The translations under genes were made by a program, and so were the position numbers. Positions 9,405 to 19,275 of a DNA stretch of 64,000 bases are shown here, piece by piece (the stretch's first letter is position 1; every line of letters begins with the position of its first letter). Source of the DNA: Synechococcus sp. HK01-R (GTDB lineage Bacteria; Cyanobacteriota; Cyanobacteriia; PCC-6307; Cyanobiaceae); assembly GCF_014217855.1 (NCBI RefSeq), contig NZ_CP059059.1, positions 372,001 through 436,000 on the forward strand, given 5' to 3'. The notes under the pieces are model-generated. The model was not told the DNA's origin. It saw only the letters and a list, made by a program, of their open reading frames with translations, and searched no databases.

Positions 9405-10287
9405 AGCGGAAGCCCAGTGGCTCAAGCCGCTCGGAACGCACCTGCTGGCCGTCCAACACCACACGAGCCCCATCACCGAGCAGCAGATGGAGCACCGGTC
9501 CAGGAACTGGCAGCAGGCTGGGACGCCCCAAACAGCGACCGAGCGTGAAGGCGAACTCCCCCATGCTCACTGGGTTAGGAGCGACGCCATTCACCACCCC
9601 TGACCAGGCCGGCGTCTCCAGGGCGGTCTGAATCAGACGACAGAGGTCAGTGCGATGAATCCAGCTCATCCACTGACGGCCGGTGCCGATCGGACCACCG
9701 AAGCCAGCCCGGAACACCGGCAGCATCTTGCCCAGTGCTCCGCCATCGCCGGCCAAGACGATGCCGATCCGCACCATCACCAGTCTTGTGGCCAAGGGCT
9801 TTTGCGCTGCGGCGGCCTCCCAGGCCTGACAGAGCCGACCCAGCACATCATCTCCACCTGCACTGGATTCCACGAAGGAGGCGGTTTCACTGGTGCCGTA
9901 AAAACCGACGGCCGAGGCATTCACCAAGACGGAGGGAGGCTGCTCCAGGCCCGCCATCGCCTGCACCAGATGCTCCGTAGTGGCGATGCGGCTATCGAAG
10001 AGCCGCTTCAGATGCTCGGGAGTCCAGCGCTGCTCGGCAATCGGCTCCCCAGCCAGATTCACAACGCCTTCAGCTGCCACCAACGCTGCATGCAATGCTC
10101 CGGCCTTCTCCCAGCTGGATGACTGGGCGGGATCGACCCCCACCCAGGTGACCTCAGGCGCCCCAAGCTCGATTCTGACCGCCTCCGGACGACGGCTGAC
10201 GACCGTGAGCTCGTGCCCCTGCTGGAGAAGCATGGGGATCAGTTCACGGCCCACCAGACCGGTGCAACCGAGCAGCAGGAGGCGCAT
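9346..10287 (-). CDS. TIGR01777-family NAD(P)-dependent epimerase/dehydratase
   Basis: A 313-residue extended SDR. The nucleotide-binding motif is LLLGCTGLVGREL at the N terminus, followed by GVVNLAGEPIAEQRW, NASAVGFYG and the LPVPGPVLHLLLGD C-terminal region characteristic of the YfcH/SulA-type TIGR01777 group. The catalytic Tyr appears in VGFYG. Family members have been linked to cell division or photosystem stress in different organisms, but the substrate is unknown. The 3' end overlaps the small membrane protein gene, and an antiporter gene lies upstream on the same strand, 35 bases away. Confidence 0.85.
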   Translation of the reverse strand: MRLLLLGCTGLVGRELIPMLLQQGHELTVVSRRPEAVRIELGAPEVTWVGVDPAQSSSWEKAGALHAALVAAEGVVNLAGEPIAEQRWTPEHLKRLFDSRIATTEHLVQAMAGLEQPPSVLVNASAVGFYGTSETASFVESSAGGDDVLGRLCQAWEAAAAQKPLATRLVMVRIGIVLAGDGGALGKMLPVFRAGFGGPIGTGRQWMSWIHRTDLCRLIQTALETPAWSGVVNGVAPNPVSMGEFAFTLGRCLGRPSLLPVPGPVLHLLLGDGARVVLDGQQVRSERLEPLGFRFSHPDLIEALASATKTSLR

Positions 10288-10322
10288 GGGGCTTCATTGG
10301 CGAGGCTCTGAAGGCTAAGGGC

Positions 10323-11555
10323 CTAGGGACCGCTAACGGGAAGCGTGATCTTCATGCGACGGGCGAGGGGCACTAACGCGAACCCCTGAATGAACAATCC
10401 GAACAGAACCACCGCCAGAGCAAGCGGTGGCATCTCGCGTCCCCAGGGCACTCCGGAAGCCCAGGCATCAATCGCTAGAGCAATCGGCACCGCCCCCCGC
10501 ATGCCTGCCCAACAGACGAACATTCGCTCAGGAGGGCGAAATGGCGTCCGCAGGAGCAGGGCCTGAACGATCAGCAGTCGCACCAGCTGCATCACGAGGA
10601 AGAGGAGCAATCCCCAACCCGCTGCAAAAACGACGTTTTGAGGTTCCACCACAAGGCCCATGCAAAGAAACAGCATGAGCTCGGCCATCTTGGCGAAACT
10701 GGCATGGGCCTCCTCAAGGACGGCCTGATCAAGGCTGGGGCCATTGCCGAGCACCAGACCGGCCACATAAGCCGCGAGCAGGGGGCTACCGCCCATCAAC
10801 GCCGCACCGCCACTGAGCACCATCAAGAGAGCCAGGCTCACCAGCGGAAGCATCGTGTTGTGGTTCAGGCTGGTGCGACTGCCCAGCAGCTGCACGGTGA
10901 CGCTGCCGCCAAGAAAGCCCAGCAGGATGCCGAGGAGGAACTGGCGAACCACATCGATCACCAGATCAGCAGCGGCGACCCCCTCGCCACCGGCAAGGGC
11001 AAGCGCCACCCCTGCCAGAACAACAGCCATCGGGTCATTGAACCCGGATTCGGTTTCAATCAGATCCATCAAAGGCTGAGGCAATTGACCCGCTAGGGGG
11101 CGGAGCAGTGCCAGCACGGCCGAAGCGTCGGTACTCCCAACCATGGCGCCCACGAACAGGGCCTTGGGCAACAGAGCTGCCATGGAGCCATCGGGGTCAA
11201 GGGACCCGAAACCAAGGATCACCAGTGCGATCAACACTGAGGTCAGGAGAACCCCCAAGGTGGCAAGCCTCGCCGCAGGGCGAATCACAGCCCTGACCTC
11301 AGCCCAGTTGGTGGTCAGCCCCCCAAAGAACAGCACCAGCACCAGAGCTATCTGAGTGATCTGCGCGGCGTGACTCAGGCTGAGCAGGGAAGCTGTGCCT
11401 GAGGAGACTTCCAGCTTGTTGTCGATCAACAGCCCAAGTAGAAGCACCATCAAGATGCCCGGCACTCGGATCCGAGCTGCCAGATCATCCAGAAGCACCG
11501 CCACCAGCAGCAAGCCACCGAAAGCAAGCAGATACACCGCCAGTTGATGGGCCAA
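10323..11555 (-). CDS. Cation:proton antiporter, CPA1/NhaP family
   Basis: A 410-residue, TTG-started integral membrane protein with about 12-13 hydrophobic segments. It shows the Na+/H+ exchanger layout: ARIRVPGILMVLLLGLLI at TM2, LFFGGLTTNWAEVR, the acidic transport site region GSTDASAVLALL and FNDPMAVVL, and WAGMRGAVPIALAI, which matches the conserved Arg-containing segment of CPA1 exchangers. It probably extrudes Na+ (or K+) in exchange for H+, which suits a marine lifestyle. Ion specificity cannot be told from sequence. Confidence 0.88.
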   Translation of the reverse strand: MAHQLAVYLLAFGGLLLVAVLLDDLAARIRVPGILMVLLLGLLIDNKLEVSSGTASLLSLSHAAQITQIALVLVLFFGGLTTNWAEVRAVIRPAARLATLGVLLTSVLIALVILGFGSLDPDGSMAALLPKALFVGAMVGSTDASAVLALLRPLAGQLPQPLMDLIETESGFNDPMAVVLAGVALALAGGEGVAAADLVIDVVRQFLLGILLGFLGGSVTVQLLGSRTSLNHNTMLPLVSLALLMVLSGGAALMGGSPLLAAYVAGLVLGNGPSLDQAVLEEAHASFAKMAELMLFLCMGLVVEPQNVVFAAGWGLLLFLVMQLVRLLIVQALLLRTPFRPPERMFVCWAGMRGAVPIALAIDAWASGVPWGREMPPLALAVVLFGLFIQGFALVPLARRMKITLPVSGP

Positions 11556-11613
11556 GCGGGAGACAACGCCACGATCGGATGGTTCTAGCCTGCTTCACAG
11601 CACAATTCCCGTG

Positions 11614-11841
11614 ATGGCCGAGACAGCCCCCGCCCTCAAGAAAGGCACCCTGGTGCGGGTCAACCGCCAGGCCTACGCCGGCAGCACCGAAGCTGCAGCC
11701 AGCGATCCATTGCCCCCCACCTACATCTTCGAGGGCCCGGGCGAAATCCTTCTCGTGAAAGGCGACTACGCCCAAGTGCGCTGGCGTCGTCCAGTTCCGG
11801 ATGTGTGGCTCAAGCTGGATCAGCTCGAAGCCTGCGGCTGA
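11614..11841 (+). CDS. ndhO: NAD(P)H-quinone oxidoreductase (NDH-1) subunit O
   Basis: A 75-residue protein from ATG 11614 (an in-frame GTG lies just before at 11611). The core [50 protein letters not shown] is the NdhO signature. NdhO is a small OPS-type subunit of the cyanobacterial NDH-1 complex with a role in cyclic electron flow. It is a lone + strand gene in a minus-strand neighbourhood. The last 22 bases overlap the convergent glycosyltransferase gene. Confidence 0.92.
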   Translation: MAETAPALKKGTLVRVNRQAYAGSTEAAASDPLPPTYIFEGPGEILLVKGDYAQVRWRRPVPDVWLKLDQLEACG

Positions 11842-13889
11842 AGCTGCTGCTCAACCTCCTGCACAGCGCGGGGGACCGAGAGAGCGGCAGAGGGCAAGCG
11901 CCAGAAGGCCCCAGACAGCACGGCCCCAAGGTCATCCAGAGCCACCAACAACGGCTGGGAGCCATGCCGATGTCGAGCCTCGGCCGCCACCGCGCTCGCC
12001 CTCCAAGGGGCCCAATCCGCCAGGAGCACCACAGATCGATAGGCCGCAGGCCAGGGGTTTCCTGGCAGCCGCACCTGAAGAGCAGCAAACTGCCGTTCTG
12101 CTTCGCCTGGTCGATTCCCCAGCAGGGCGAGCAGGGCAAGGCTCCAATGGGACTGAACCGCCTGGGGATCGCGTCGGCGTTCTTGCTCTGCCTGTCGACG
12201 GACCCGGTCGCGATAGAGCCTATGGCCATCAAGCATGTGCTCCAGAGCTACTGCCTGAAACAGGGGATCCAAGCCGGCAGGCCCTTGCGCCAAGCCCGCA
12301 GCAAGCGTGGGGAAACGCTCTTCAAATCCTGGGAGCGGCCTTGATTGAGGCCGCCGCCGCCAGAGGGAATAACTGCCGCCCTGAGGTCTTGGGAAGCGCT
12401 CCACCCGCTCGAACAGACCACTGCGGCGCACCGCCTGATCAAGACGTGTGGCGCTCTTGCGAACGGACCCCTGATCGCCCTCAGCGAGCAGCACCAAGCT
12501 GGCGCGATCGAGCACGGGCTGCAGGTCACTGCGACGGCCTCCGAGCTGGCGGCCGACCAGCTGACCGCCGTGGCGACGGCCGTAGTAGCTCACGTTGTGC
12601 TGATTGAGATCAGGGGTACTCGGTACAACGATCAGCGTGGAAGGTGCAGCCTGGGGATCACCTCCACCAGCCCGGCGAACGATGGCCTCCAAAGGGCCCT
12701 GCGGCTGCTGGCGCAAACGAGACGCCTGGGCACTCCAGCCAGCCGGAAGGCACGCCAGCAGGCCCGAGACCAGAGCCAACGGCGCCAGCCATGGCAACGA
12801 TCCAGGCCAGCGCGAACGCCACCAGAGTCCCCACTGCCACCAGCCGCGCGTCAGCAGCAGGATCAAGGGAGCCAACAGCGGTGCGATGTAACGGTCGTCC
12901 TTGTTGGGACTGAGGCTTGTGACGATCCACCCCGCCAACAGGGTGACGAGCAGAAACCTCCAGCCCAGGGAGTCATCCCCGTCGGTACGGGTGCACTGCA
13001 ACCCCCAGAGCAGCAGTCCTCCCAGTCCGACGGCCAGCAGAACGACTCCGATCTGCCCAGGCAGAAGCTTGGGATACCAGAGCCATCCCGCCAGGGTCAG
13101 CGGGCCTGGATCCCCCTCTCGGGATGCCGACTCCAACACCGCCCGGTTGGTGCCACCGAGGGTGGTGATCCAGTTGTGATGCAACCAGGGCAGCACTCCC
13201 GCCAACACCAGGATCAGGCCCGTCAACAGCTGCCAACGGCGACCATGACCGCGACGAAGCGAGCCCCAGGCGACCCAGGCGAGAGCGGGTATCAGCACGA
13301 GCAGCGCACTCTGTTTCACCAGCAGCGCCACGGTGCAGGCCAGCGCCGCCGCGATCGCTTGGCTCCAGCGGCCTCCGCGCTGGGGATGCCACCAACAGCT
13401 CAGACGCCAGAGCGCCAACACCACCGTGGCACTGAGAGACATTTCCAACACGTAGTCGCTGCGTAACTCCAGCAGCGCTGGAGCGACGGCCAACAGCAAG
13501 CTGGCCAGGAGCGCAAAGCCTCTGGCCTCGCGGCGCTCCTGCCGCAACGTCAAGGCCCAGGAGGCGACGCCCAGCAACAACAGGCCGTGCCAAAGGCTGA
13601 GGCTCCAGGCCGCTTGAGCCGGGGCATCACCGGCTGCCGCCATCACCGTGCCGTTGACCAGCGAGGCCAGGGGCGGAATCTTTGGGGAGAGATCGAGCAG
13701 GGCCTGCCAACCCCGCCAACCGCCACCGGGGAGCAACCCAAGGGCTCGACCATGCTCAAGGGCACTATTGAGATAGTCGGCTTGATCCCAAGCGGGGAGC
13801 CCGCTCTGCAGCATCCACCAAAGCCGGTCGATTCCGGTGGCAAGCAACCAGATCAGCAGGACAAGCGCACGGAACAGCCAAGGGCCCAT
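11820..13889 (-). CDS. GT39/ArnT-like membrane glycosyltransferase with a C-terminal soluble region
   Basis: A 689-residue protein with about 11 membrane helices in the first ~400 residues. The first loop has the acidic motif PAWDQADY, matching the catalytic Asp region of GT-C (PMT/ArnT) enzymes that use polyprenyl-phosphate sugars. From about residue 420 a soluble part begins, and residues 560-680 look helical and TPR-like ([22 protein letters not shown]). It is the last gene of a cysK/DnaJ-like/GT unit: its ATG shares one base with the DnaJ-like TGA. Sugar and acceptor are unknown. Other GT-C-like proteins lie at 19.5-26.0 kb. Confidence 0.82.
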   Translation of the reverse strand: MGPWLFRALVLLIWLLATGIDRLWWMLQSGLPAWDQADYLNSALEHGRALGLLPGGGWRGWQALLDLSPKIPPLASLVNGTVMAAAGDAPAQAAWSLSLWHGLLLLGVASWALTLRQERREARGFALLASLLLAVAPALLELRSDYVLEMSLSATVVLALWRLSCWWHPQRGGRWSQAIAAALACTVALLVKQSALLVLIPALAWVAWGSLRRGHGRRWQLLTGLILVLAGVLPWLHHNWITTLGGTNRAVLESASREGDPGPLTLAGWLWYPKLLPGQIGVVLLAVGLGGLLLWGLQCTRTDGDDSLGWRFLLVTLLAGWIVTSLSPNKDDRYIAPLLAPLILLLTRGWWQWGLWWRSRWPGSLPWLAPLALVSGLLACLPAGWSAQASRLRQQPQGPLEAIVRRAGGGDPQAAPSTLIVVPSTPDLNQHNVSYYGRRHGGQLVGRQLGGRRSDLQPVLDRASLVLLAEGDQGSVRKSATRLDQAVRRSGLFERVERFPRPQGGSYSLWRRRPQSRPLPGFEERFPTLAAGLAQGPAGLDPLFQAVALEHMLDGHRLYRDRVRRQAEQERRRDPQAVQSHWSLALLALLGNRPGEAERQFAALQVRLPGNPWPAAYRSVVLLADWAPWRASAVAAEARHRHGSQPLLVALDDLGAVLSGAFWRLPSAALSVPRAVQEVEQQLQPQASS

Positions 13890-14614
13890 CAGATGATCTC
13901 CAGCCGACGGCGCTCCTCTTGCAAACGCTGACGCCGACGTTTCGCCTCTCGCAACATCTCGCGCCCGTCGTGGAGATAGTTATCCACATAACCCATCGTG
14001 TAGCGATCCAACTCGTTGAGGGCATCCTCCACCTGAGACAGACAGTGATAGACGCTCAAACCGAAACCACGGGCCGTCGCTGGCGTCGGGAGGGATTGAT
14101 ACAGCGTCTTGACTTTGTCGATGCGCTGGCGACTCTGCTGGACATAGATGCAGAACGCCTCCATCAGTGTGTCGTCATACGGGTCGGCGGCTAAAGCACG
14201 GAGTTGAGCAGGAAAGGCATTGATGACCTGACCCAACTGCCGATCGATTGGGGCATACACAGTCTGCAGCCACTGCACCAGGGCGTCATCGGCATGGGCC
14301 CCCTGGCCGCTGGAGCGGCGGGCCGCCTGGGCAGCCCTGGCATTGCGAGCCCCCCGCCGGCTCGCCTCATCGCTCCCCCCTGCCATGGCCGAAAACGTCC
14401 GGTCAAACGAACGACGTCTGTCGGCATCCCCCAGCAGTTCCCAGGCGGCATTCAGAGCCAGAATCCGCTCGGGATCGCCTCCAGCATCGGGATGATGCTG
14501 TTTCACCAGACGCCTGTAAGCAGCCTTGATCTCGGCATCACTGGCGGTGCGCCCGACCCCCAGCACGCCGTAGGGATCACCACCATGGGCATCAAGCTGG
14601 GGGGCACGACTCAT
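13889..14614 (-). CDS. DnaJ-domain protein
   Basis: A 241-residue protein with an N-terminal J domain. [35 protein letters not shown] contains the essential HPD loop that stimulates DnaK ATPase (the segment is broken here only for naming; HPD is near residues 41-43). There is no Gly/Phe or zinc-finger region. The rest is a helical domain with an Arg/Glu-rich C-terminal coil ([20 protein letters not shown]). It is a type III J protein with unknown client. It overlaps cysK by four bases and the GT39 gene by one base. Confidence 0.88.
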   Translation of the reverse strand: MSRAPQLDAHGGDPYGVLGVGRTASDAEIKAAYRRLVKQHHPDAGGDPERILALNAAWELLGDADRRRSFDRTFSAMAGGSDEASRRGARNARAAQAARRSSGQGAHADDALVQWLQTVYAPIDRQLGQVINAFPAQLRALAADPYDDTLMEAFCIYVQQSRQRIDKVKTLYQSLPTPATARGFGLSVYHCLSQVEDALNELDRYTMGYVDNYLHDGREMLREAKRRRQRLQEERRRLEII

Positions 14615-15579
14615 AGGTGCCCATCCCGCCTGGCAGGCATCACGGCCGTTGCACTGAACATCGGCGTGGACAAGTAGCGCTCGCCGAAACTGGCCAGGAT
14701 GACCACGATGCGGCGGCCAGCCATCTCCTGACGTGCACCGATCCGCAGAGCAGCTGCCACCGCAGCACCGCTACTGACACCGCTGAGCAAACCCTCCTCC
14801 CTGGCGAGACGGCGACCCATCGCCATCGCCTCCTCATCACTGACCGCGAGCACCTCATCAATCAGATCCTGTTCCAAGACAGGCGGCACAAAGCCAGCAC
14901 CGATGCCCTGGATCCGGTGGGGGCCTGGCTCACCTCCCGTGAGCACAGGGCTTCCAGCAGGTTCCACCGCCACCACCTGCAGCTGAGGAAGCCGCTCGCG
15001 CAGCACTCGGGCACAACCGGTGAGGGTGCCGCCGGTGCCAACGCCGGCCACAAAGACATCCAAGGCACCGTCGGTGTCGGCCCAGATCTCCTCCGCGGTG
15101 GTGGCGGCATGAACCGCAGGGTTGGCCGGATTGTCAAACTGCTGCAGCAAATAAGCCTCGGGAATCTCCTCCACCAGCTCACGCGCCAAGGCGATCGCCC
15201 CCTGCATCCCTTCACTACCTGGTGTGAGCTGCAACTCTGCGCCGTAGGCCCGGAGCATGGCGCGCCGCTCCGTGCTCATCGTGTCGGGCATGGTGAGAAT
15301 CAGGCGGTAACCGCGTGAAGCCGCCACCATCGCCAGGGCAATACCGGTGTTACCGCTGGTGGGTTCCACCAGCACCGTGCGGCCAGGATGAATGGTGCCG
15401 CTTGCCTCTGCCGCCTGCACCATCGCGCCAGCAATGCGGTCTTTCACCGAAGCCGTGGGGTTGAAGCTTTCCAGCTTGGCGAGGATCTCCGCGTGGCATC
15501 CATGGGCAGCAGGGAGCCGATTGAGGCGCACCAGAGGGGTGCGACCCACCAGCGCTGTGATGTCAGGCGCAATCGGCAT
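14611..15579 (-). CDS. cysK: Cysteine synthase (O-acetylserine sulfhydrylase)
   Basis: A 322-residue fold-type II PLP enzyme from the ATG at 15579 (an upstream in-frame start at 15627 adds an unconvincing leader). K46 in [11 protein letters not shown] is the PLP Lys, TSGNTGIA binds the substrate carboxylate, GTGGTLTG is the phosphate loop and [12 protein letters not shown] the C-terminal Ser loop. It makes cysteine from O-acetylserine and sulfide. It heads a unit with the DnaJ-like and GT39 genes. The isozyme type (CysK or CysM) is not settled, but the motifs fit CysK. Confidence 0.9.
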   Translation of the reverse strand: MPIAPDITALVGRTPLVRLNRLPAAHGCHAEILAKLESFNPTASVKDRIAGAMVQAAEASGTIHPGRTVLVEPTSGNTGIALAMVAASRGYRLILTMPDTMSTERRAMLRAYGAELQLTPGSEGMQGAIALARELVEEIPEAYLLQQFDNPANPAVHAATTAEEIWADTDGALDVFVAGVGTGGTLTGCARVLRERLPQLQVVAVEPAGSPVLTGGEPGPHRIQGIGAGFVPPVLEQDLIDEVLAVSDEEAMAMGRRLAREEGLLSGVSSGAAVAAALRIGARQEMAGRRIVVILASFGERYLSTPMFSATAVMPARRDGHL

Positions 15580-15676
15580 AGACGGTGGGAGCGGTACTGA
15601 ACACCAACACTCCACCCATCCAATCAAACCCCCGCAGCAGACGACAGGGCGCTGACTGGAATGCCCTCAAGATGCA

Positions 15677-15704
15677 CAAAAAAGCCCCCGGGGTTCCGGG
15701 GGCT
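15677..15704 (-). terminator. Intrinsic terminator of the downstream porin gene
   Basis: A 9-bp GC-rich stem (15683-15691 with 15696-15704) and a GGTT loop, followed in the minus direction by a run of six T. It lies about 100 bases after the stop of the porin at 15808-17475 and before cysK. Confidence 0.85.
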
Positions 15705-15807
15705 GATCGCAAGGCAATGGTGAGGAGTGCCTCACGCTTGGCTGTATGAACCGTGATGAATTAGAGCCCCACCGAAGCAGGGCTCCCATCGTCCGTTCTG
15801 ATTGCGA

Positions 15808-17475
15808 TCAGAACTTGAAGGTGGTCTGGACCAGACCGCCGAAGACGTTGAAGGTACCGTCGTAGCCGTTGCCATCGGTTACGAGGCTACGGGTGCCCTG
15901 ACCCAAGGGGCGGGACAGATAGAACAGAGCCGGGGTGATGGCGATGTTGTCGGTCACCTGGAAGTTGTAATACAGCTCGAAGGCATAGTTGCCATCGAAG
16001 GGAGTATCGCTACCTTTCAGAGCCGTGGCGAAGGTGGGCTGACCGAAGGCGAAACCCAGATCATTGCCCTTCAGGAACACATCATCCCACTTCAGGCCGG
16101 TGAACCAGCTCTGAGAGGTTGTGTAAGAACCTTCTTGAATGTCGTCGCCAGAAACATTGTTCAGAGCCCAACCCACAGAGATGGAAGGGATGAAGCCTGC
16201 TTTCTTAGGCTGCCAATAAGCGTTGAGGGCGTAGCTGTTGGAAGAGCGGTCGCCGTCTTTGCCCAAGCAATCGAGGTTGAAGTTATCGCTAGCGCCACTC
16301 AAGCCTTGTTGAACGAATTGAGTGGAACGACGCATGCCGGAACGGCATTGGCCATAGCGATAGCCGAAGGCCACACCCCACTCAGGGCCGCCATAACCGA
16401 TCTGCGCCAGCAGGTTGGCACGGGAGTTGTCGGTCATGAAACCGCCGGTGGAGGAATCTGATTTGTTCCCTTCACCATCGTCAGCTACGTAGTTGACGGA
16501 CACGCTGAAGGCGTTGGCGCCCTTCTTGACCTTCTGCTTCCAGTAGGCACCAATCAGCTGACCGGTCTCCTTGTTGTAGACACCAGGAGTGCCAGCAAGA
16601 GCGAAGTAATCGAGGATTTTGGCTCCACCCTTGTTGTAAACAGAGGGCCACATCGCCAGAGACTCGGTGTTACGAGCAAGAGCACCGGCAATCACGGTGA
16701 ACTCTTTGCCGACCGGGAACTTGTAATACAGACGATCAAGGACAACGTTGTTCTCAGTTGCCTCAGCGATGTCCAGCTTGGTCAGGTTGACGCCGCCACC
16801 ATCAAAGGCATTGTCGTTATCGAAGTTGCCAGCACGGAGGCGGGCATACAGCTTGTCCTTACCGGTGAAGCTGGTGTTGAAGGCCAGACGCTGGTCGTAG
16901 TTGAAGGTGAAGGCGCCGAACTCCTTGTTGTAAGCGTTGGCTCCGCCGCCGCCAGTCCTGTTGTTCCAGGCAGTGTCGTCAACGCTATCGCCGCCAGCAG
17001 TCGTGGCACCCATGACGAAGGTGGTTTGACCCTTCAGCTTGGTGGTGGTGGAGAACTGGGTCGCTTCCAGCTCACCCACGCGGGCCTCGAGACCGTCGAC
17101 GCGGCCCTTGAGGATGGCGAGCTCCTTCTCGAACTCGGCCATCAGGCGCTTGAGCTCGTCGGTCACTTCAGTGACGCGGTCGAGACAGGCGTTCAGCAGA
17201 GCAGCCGCCTCGAAGCGGGTCATGGCGCGGTTGCCGCGGTAGGTGCCGTTGGGATAACCGGCGACGCAGCCGTAGCGCTCGATCAGGTTGGAGAGAGCCT
17301 GGTAAGCCCAGTCGGTCGGGTAGACGTCGGAGAACTGGGAGATGCTGGTGACCTGCTCGCCAGAAGCGGCGTAGTCAGACACACCGTTGATGTTCAGCTC
17401 AGCAGCAGACGCAGCCACAGGAGCCAGAAGGCCCAGGGCAGCAGGTGCCACCAGCAGTTGCTGGAAGAGTTTCAT
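15808..17475 (-). CDS. SLH-domain outer-membrane porin (som / iron-uptake porin family), copy 2
   Basis: A 555-residue protein from the ATG at 17475. A Sec signal peptide (MKLFQQLLVAPAALGLLAPVAASA) ends near residue 24. An SLH domain follows (about residues 45-100: ISQFSDVYPTDWAYQALSNL, NGTYRGNRAMTRFEAAALL), then a coiled coil (about 103-140) and an OprB-type beta-barrel ending in Phe (TTFKF). The SLH domain anchors to cell-wall polymers and the barrel forms a solute channel. It is paralogous to the gene immediately upstream: the first ~148 codons are almost identical while the barrels differ. The mRNA leader carries a Yfr1-complementary ribosome-binding site. Confidence 0.93.
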   Translation of the reverse strand: MKLFQQLLVAPAALGLLAPVAASAAELNINGVSDYAASGEQVTSISQFSDVYPTDWAYQALSNLIERYGCVAGYPNGTYRGNRAMTRFEAAALLNACLDRVTEVTDELKRLMAEFEKELAILKGRVDGLEARVGELEATQFSTTTKLKGQTTFVMGATTAGGDSVDDTAWNNRTGGGGANAYNKEFGAFTFNYDQRLAFNTSFTGKDKLYARLRAGNFDNDNAFDGGGVNLTKLDIAEATENNVVLDRLYYKFPVGKEFTVIAGALARNTESLAMWPSVYNKGGAKILDYFALAGTPGVYNKETGQLIGAYWKQKVKKGANAFSVSVNYVADDGEGNKSDSSTGGFMTDNSRANLLAQIGYGGPEWGVAFGYRYGQCRSGMRRSTQFVQQGLSGASDNFNLDCLGKDGDRSSNSYALNAYWQPKKAGFIPSISVGWALNNVSGDDIQEGSYTTSQSWFTGLKWDDVFLKGNDLGFAFGQPTFATALKGSDTPFDGNYAFELYYNFQVTDNIAITPALFYLSRPLGQGTRSLVTDGNGYDGTFNVFGGLVQTTFKF

Positions 17476-17489
17476 GGAGTTCCTCACAC
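17030..17489. repeat. 460-bp direct repeat, copy A (5' part of porin copy 2)
   Basis: Aligned at a constant offset of 1800 bases with 18830-19289. I count three mismatches, two of them silent and one changing Gly to Ser in the coiled coil. It covers the SD region, signal peptide, SLH domain and coiled coil; identity stops abruptly at both ends. Confidence 0.95.
17480..17489 (-). promoter_or_regulatory. Porin copy 2 ribosome-binding region, complementary to Yfr1 core
   Basis: The mRNA reads GUGUGAGGAACUCC directly before AUG. GAGGA is the Shine-Dalgarno, and GUGUGAGGA is perfectly complementary to the last nine bases of the conserved unpaired motif ACUCCUCACAC of the sRNA Yfr1, a known repressor of porin translation in Prochlorococcus. 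The pairing would cover the SD. Confidence 0.7.
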
Positions 17490-17616
17490 CAATTTGAGGG
17501 AAATGGAGCTCGCGGTAGCCGTACGCACAAAAATGCACGCCAGACCACGAACGAATCGAGCGTACAGAGGACATCTGATCGCCGGCCAGCTGGTCAGTGA
17601 AAAATCTGTCTACCAA

Positions 17617-17642
17617 CAAAAAACCCCGGCCAAGGGCCGGGG
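17617..17642 (-). terminator. Intrinsic terminator of the upstream porin gene
   Basis: Stem CCCCGGCC (17624-17631) with GGCCGGGG (17635-17642), loop of three bases, and a six-T tract in the minus direction. It lies 50 bases after the stop of the porin at 17692-19275, so each porin has its own terminator. Confidence 0.88.
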
Positions 17643-17691
17643 CGCTGGTCAACTCCTCAATCGCGAAAGCTGACAAATCGATCTGAAGCAA

Positions 17692-19275
17692 TCAGAACTT
17701 GAAGGTGGTTTTAACAAGGCCACCAAAGTTATTGAAAGTGGCATCGCCATCTTGATTCAGCAATCGGGTCCCCTCACCGAGGGGTCGGCTGAGATAGAAG
17801 AGAGCAGGAGTCACAGAAATGTTATCTGTAACCTGGAACATGTACCACCACTCAAAAGCATAGTTGCCGTCGGCCACGAAATCGCTTTCTGAATTGTCGC
17901 GGTAATCAATGGATGTAACAAAAGTCGGCTGACCGACGGCCATACCGGCAGCATTGCCTTTCAAGAAAACATCAGCCCATTGCAAACCAACATACCAAGA
18001 TTGGGATGTTGCGCTTTTGATGGGCGTAGTATCGAGACCGTCTACGGAGTTCAAGCCCCAGCCTGTGCTGATGCTGGGAATCCAACCTGCAGTTTCCGGA
18101 GTCCACCAAGCACTGAGACCAACTGAATTGCTAACCCCTGCACCAGAAACAAGCACCGAGAAAGGCGTTGCATTGCCTCCGTAAACACCTGCACCGTTAT
18201 CGCCGGATGCGTAGTTGTAAGCGGCAGCAAGACCCCAGGAATCCTTAGCATAGGCTAACTGGACGGTTCCATTGGAGGCCGCTGCATCAGTTGCGATACC
18301 TCCACCAACTCCCTTCTCTGAGCTTGATAGATTTCCGTTTGCTGAGACGTAGTTGGCACTGATACTAAAGCCATCCTTCTGCCACCAGACGCCGGCACCA
18401 GAACCTAACGTCAAGTTGTATGCCCCTGGGGCACCGGCATAGGTAAAGAAGTCGAGAATGGTATCAGAGGGATACGCACTCGGCCAGACCGCGAGCATGT
18501 CGTCTTGACGAACGCGCCCACCAGCCGTGACCGTAAAGTTTTCGCCGACAGGGAACTGATAGAACAGTCGATCAACACCCACACTGTTGGCACCACTGGG
18601 CTCTTCGAAGGCGACTTCCATCGCAGTCAGGCCAGTGCCAAAAACAGAATTACCAAAATTACCAGCACGCAGACGGGTCTTCAGCAAATCCTTACCCGTA
18701 AAGCTGGTCAAAAGCTCTAAGCGATAATCATAATTGAAAGTAAATGCGCCAAGATCTTGATTGTAAGTATCATTGGCTGATGACTCGCTACCACCAGCGG
18801 TGGACGCACCCATCACGAATGTGACCTGGCCCTTCAGCTTGGTGGTGGTGGAGAACTGGGTCGCTTCCAGCTCACCCACGCGGGCCTCGAGACTGTCGAC
18901 GCGGCCCTTGAGGATGGCGAGCTCCTTCTCGAACTCGGCCATCAGGCGCTTGAGCTCGTCGGTCACTTCAGTGACGCGGTCGAGACAGGCGTTCAGCAGA
19001 GCAGCCGCCTCAAAGCGGGTCATGGCGCGGTTGCCGCGGTAGGTGCCGTTGGGGTAACCGGCGACGCAGCCGTAGCGCTCGATCAGGTTGGAGAGAGCCT
19101 GGTAAGCCCAGTCGGTCGGGTAGACGTCGGAGAACTGGGAGATGCTGGTGACCTGCTCGCCAGAAGCGGCGTAGTCAGACACACCGTTGATGTTCAGCTC
19201 AGCAGCAGACGCAGCCACAGGAGCCAGAAGGCCCAGGGCAGCAGGTGCCACCAGCAGTTGCTGGAAGAGTTTCAT
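17692..19275 (-). CDS. SLH-domain outer-membrane porin (som / iron-uptake porin family), copy 1
   Basis: A 527-residue protein from the ATG at 19275. It has the same signal peptide, SLH domain and coiled coil as the adjacent copy, then a different beta-barrel (from about residue 150) that also ends in TTFKF. Barrel motifs such as LFYQFPVGENFTVTAG and YNFQ/YMFQ-VTDN-I-TPALFYLSRPLG are shared with copy 2, so the barrels are related but diverged, with length changes in loops. It lies upstream of copy 2 and has its own terminator. The promoter region contains two inverted repeats (19316-19347 and 19373-19421). Confidence 0.93.
   Translation of the reverse strand: MKLFQQLLVAPAALGLLAPVAASAAELNINGVSDYAASGEQVTSISQFSDVYPTDWAYQALSNLIERYGCVAGYPNGTYRGNRAMTRFEAAALLNACLDRVTEVTDELKRLMAEFEKELAILKGRVDSLEARVGELEATQFSTTTKLKGQVTFVMGASTAGGSESSANDTYNQDLGAFTFNYDYRLELLTSFTGKDLLKTRLRAGNFGNSVFGTGLTAMEVAFEEPSGANSVGVDRLFYQFPVGENFTVTAGGRVRQDDMLAVWPSAYPSDTILDFFTYAGAPGAYNLTLGSGAGVWWQKDGFSISANYVSANGNLSSSEKGVGGGIATDAAASNGTVQLAYAKDSWGLAAAYNYASGDNGAGVYGGNATPFSVLVSGAGVSNSVGLSAWWTPETAGWIPSISTGWGLNSVDGLDTTPIKSATSQSWYVGLQWADVFLKGNAAGMAVGQPTFVTSIDYRDNSESDFVADGNYAFEWWYMFQVTDNISVTPALFYLSRPLGEGTRLLNQDGDATFNNFGGLVKTTFKF

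Noticed and set aside
12345-13466. 373-codon plus-strand ORF opposite the GT39-like gene
   Set aside because: Product is Arg/Gln/Pro-rich without hydrophobic segments or motifs, while the opposite strand encodes a coherent membrane protein.
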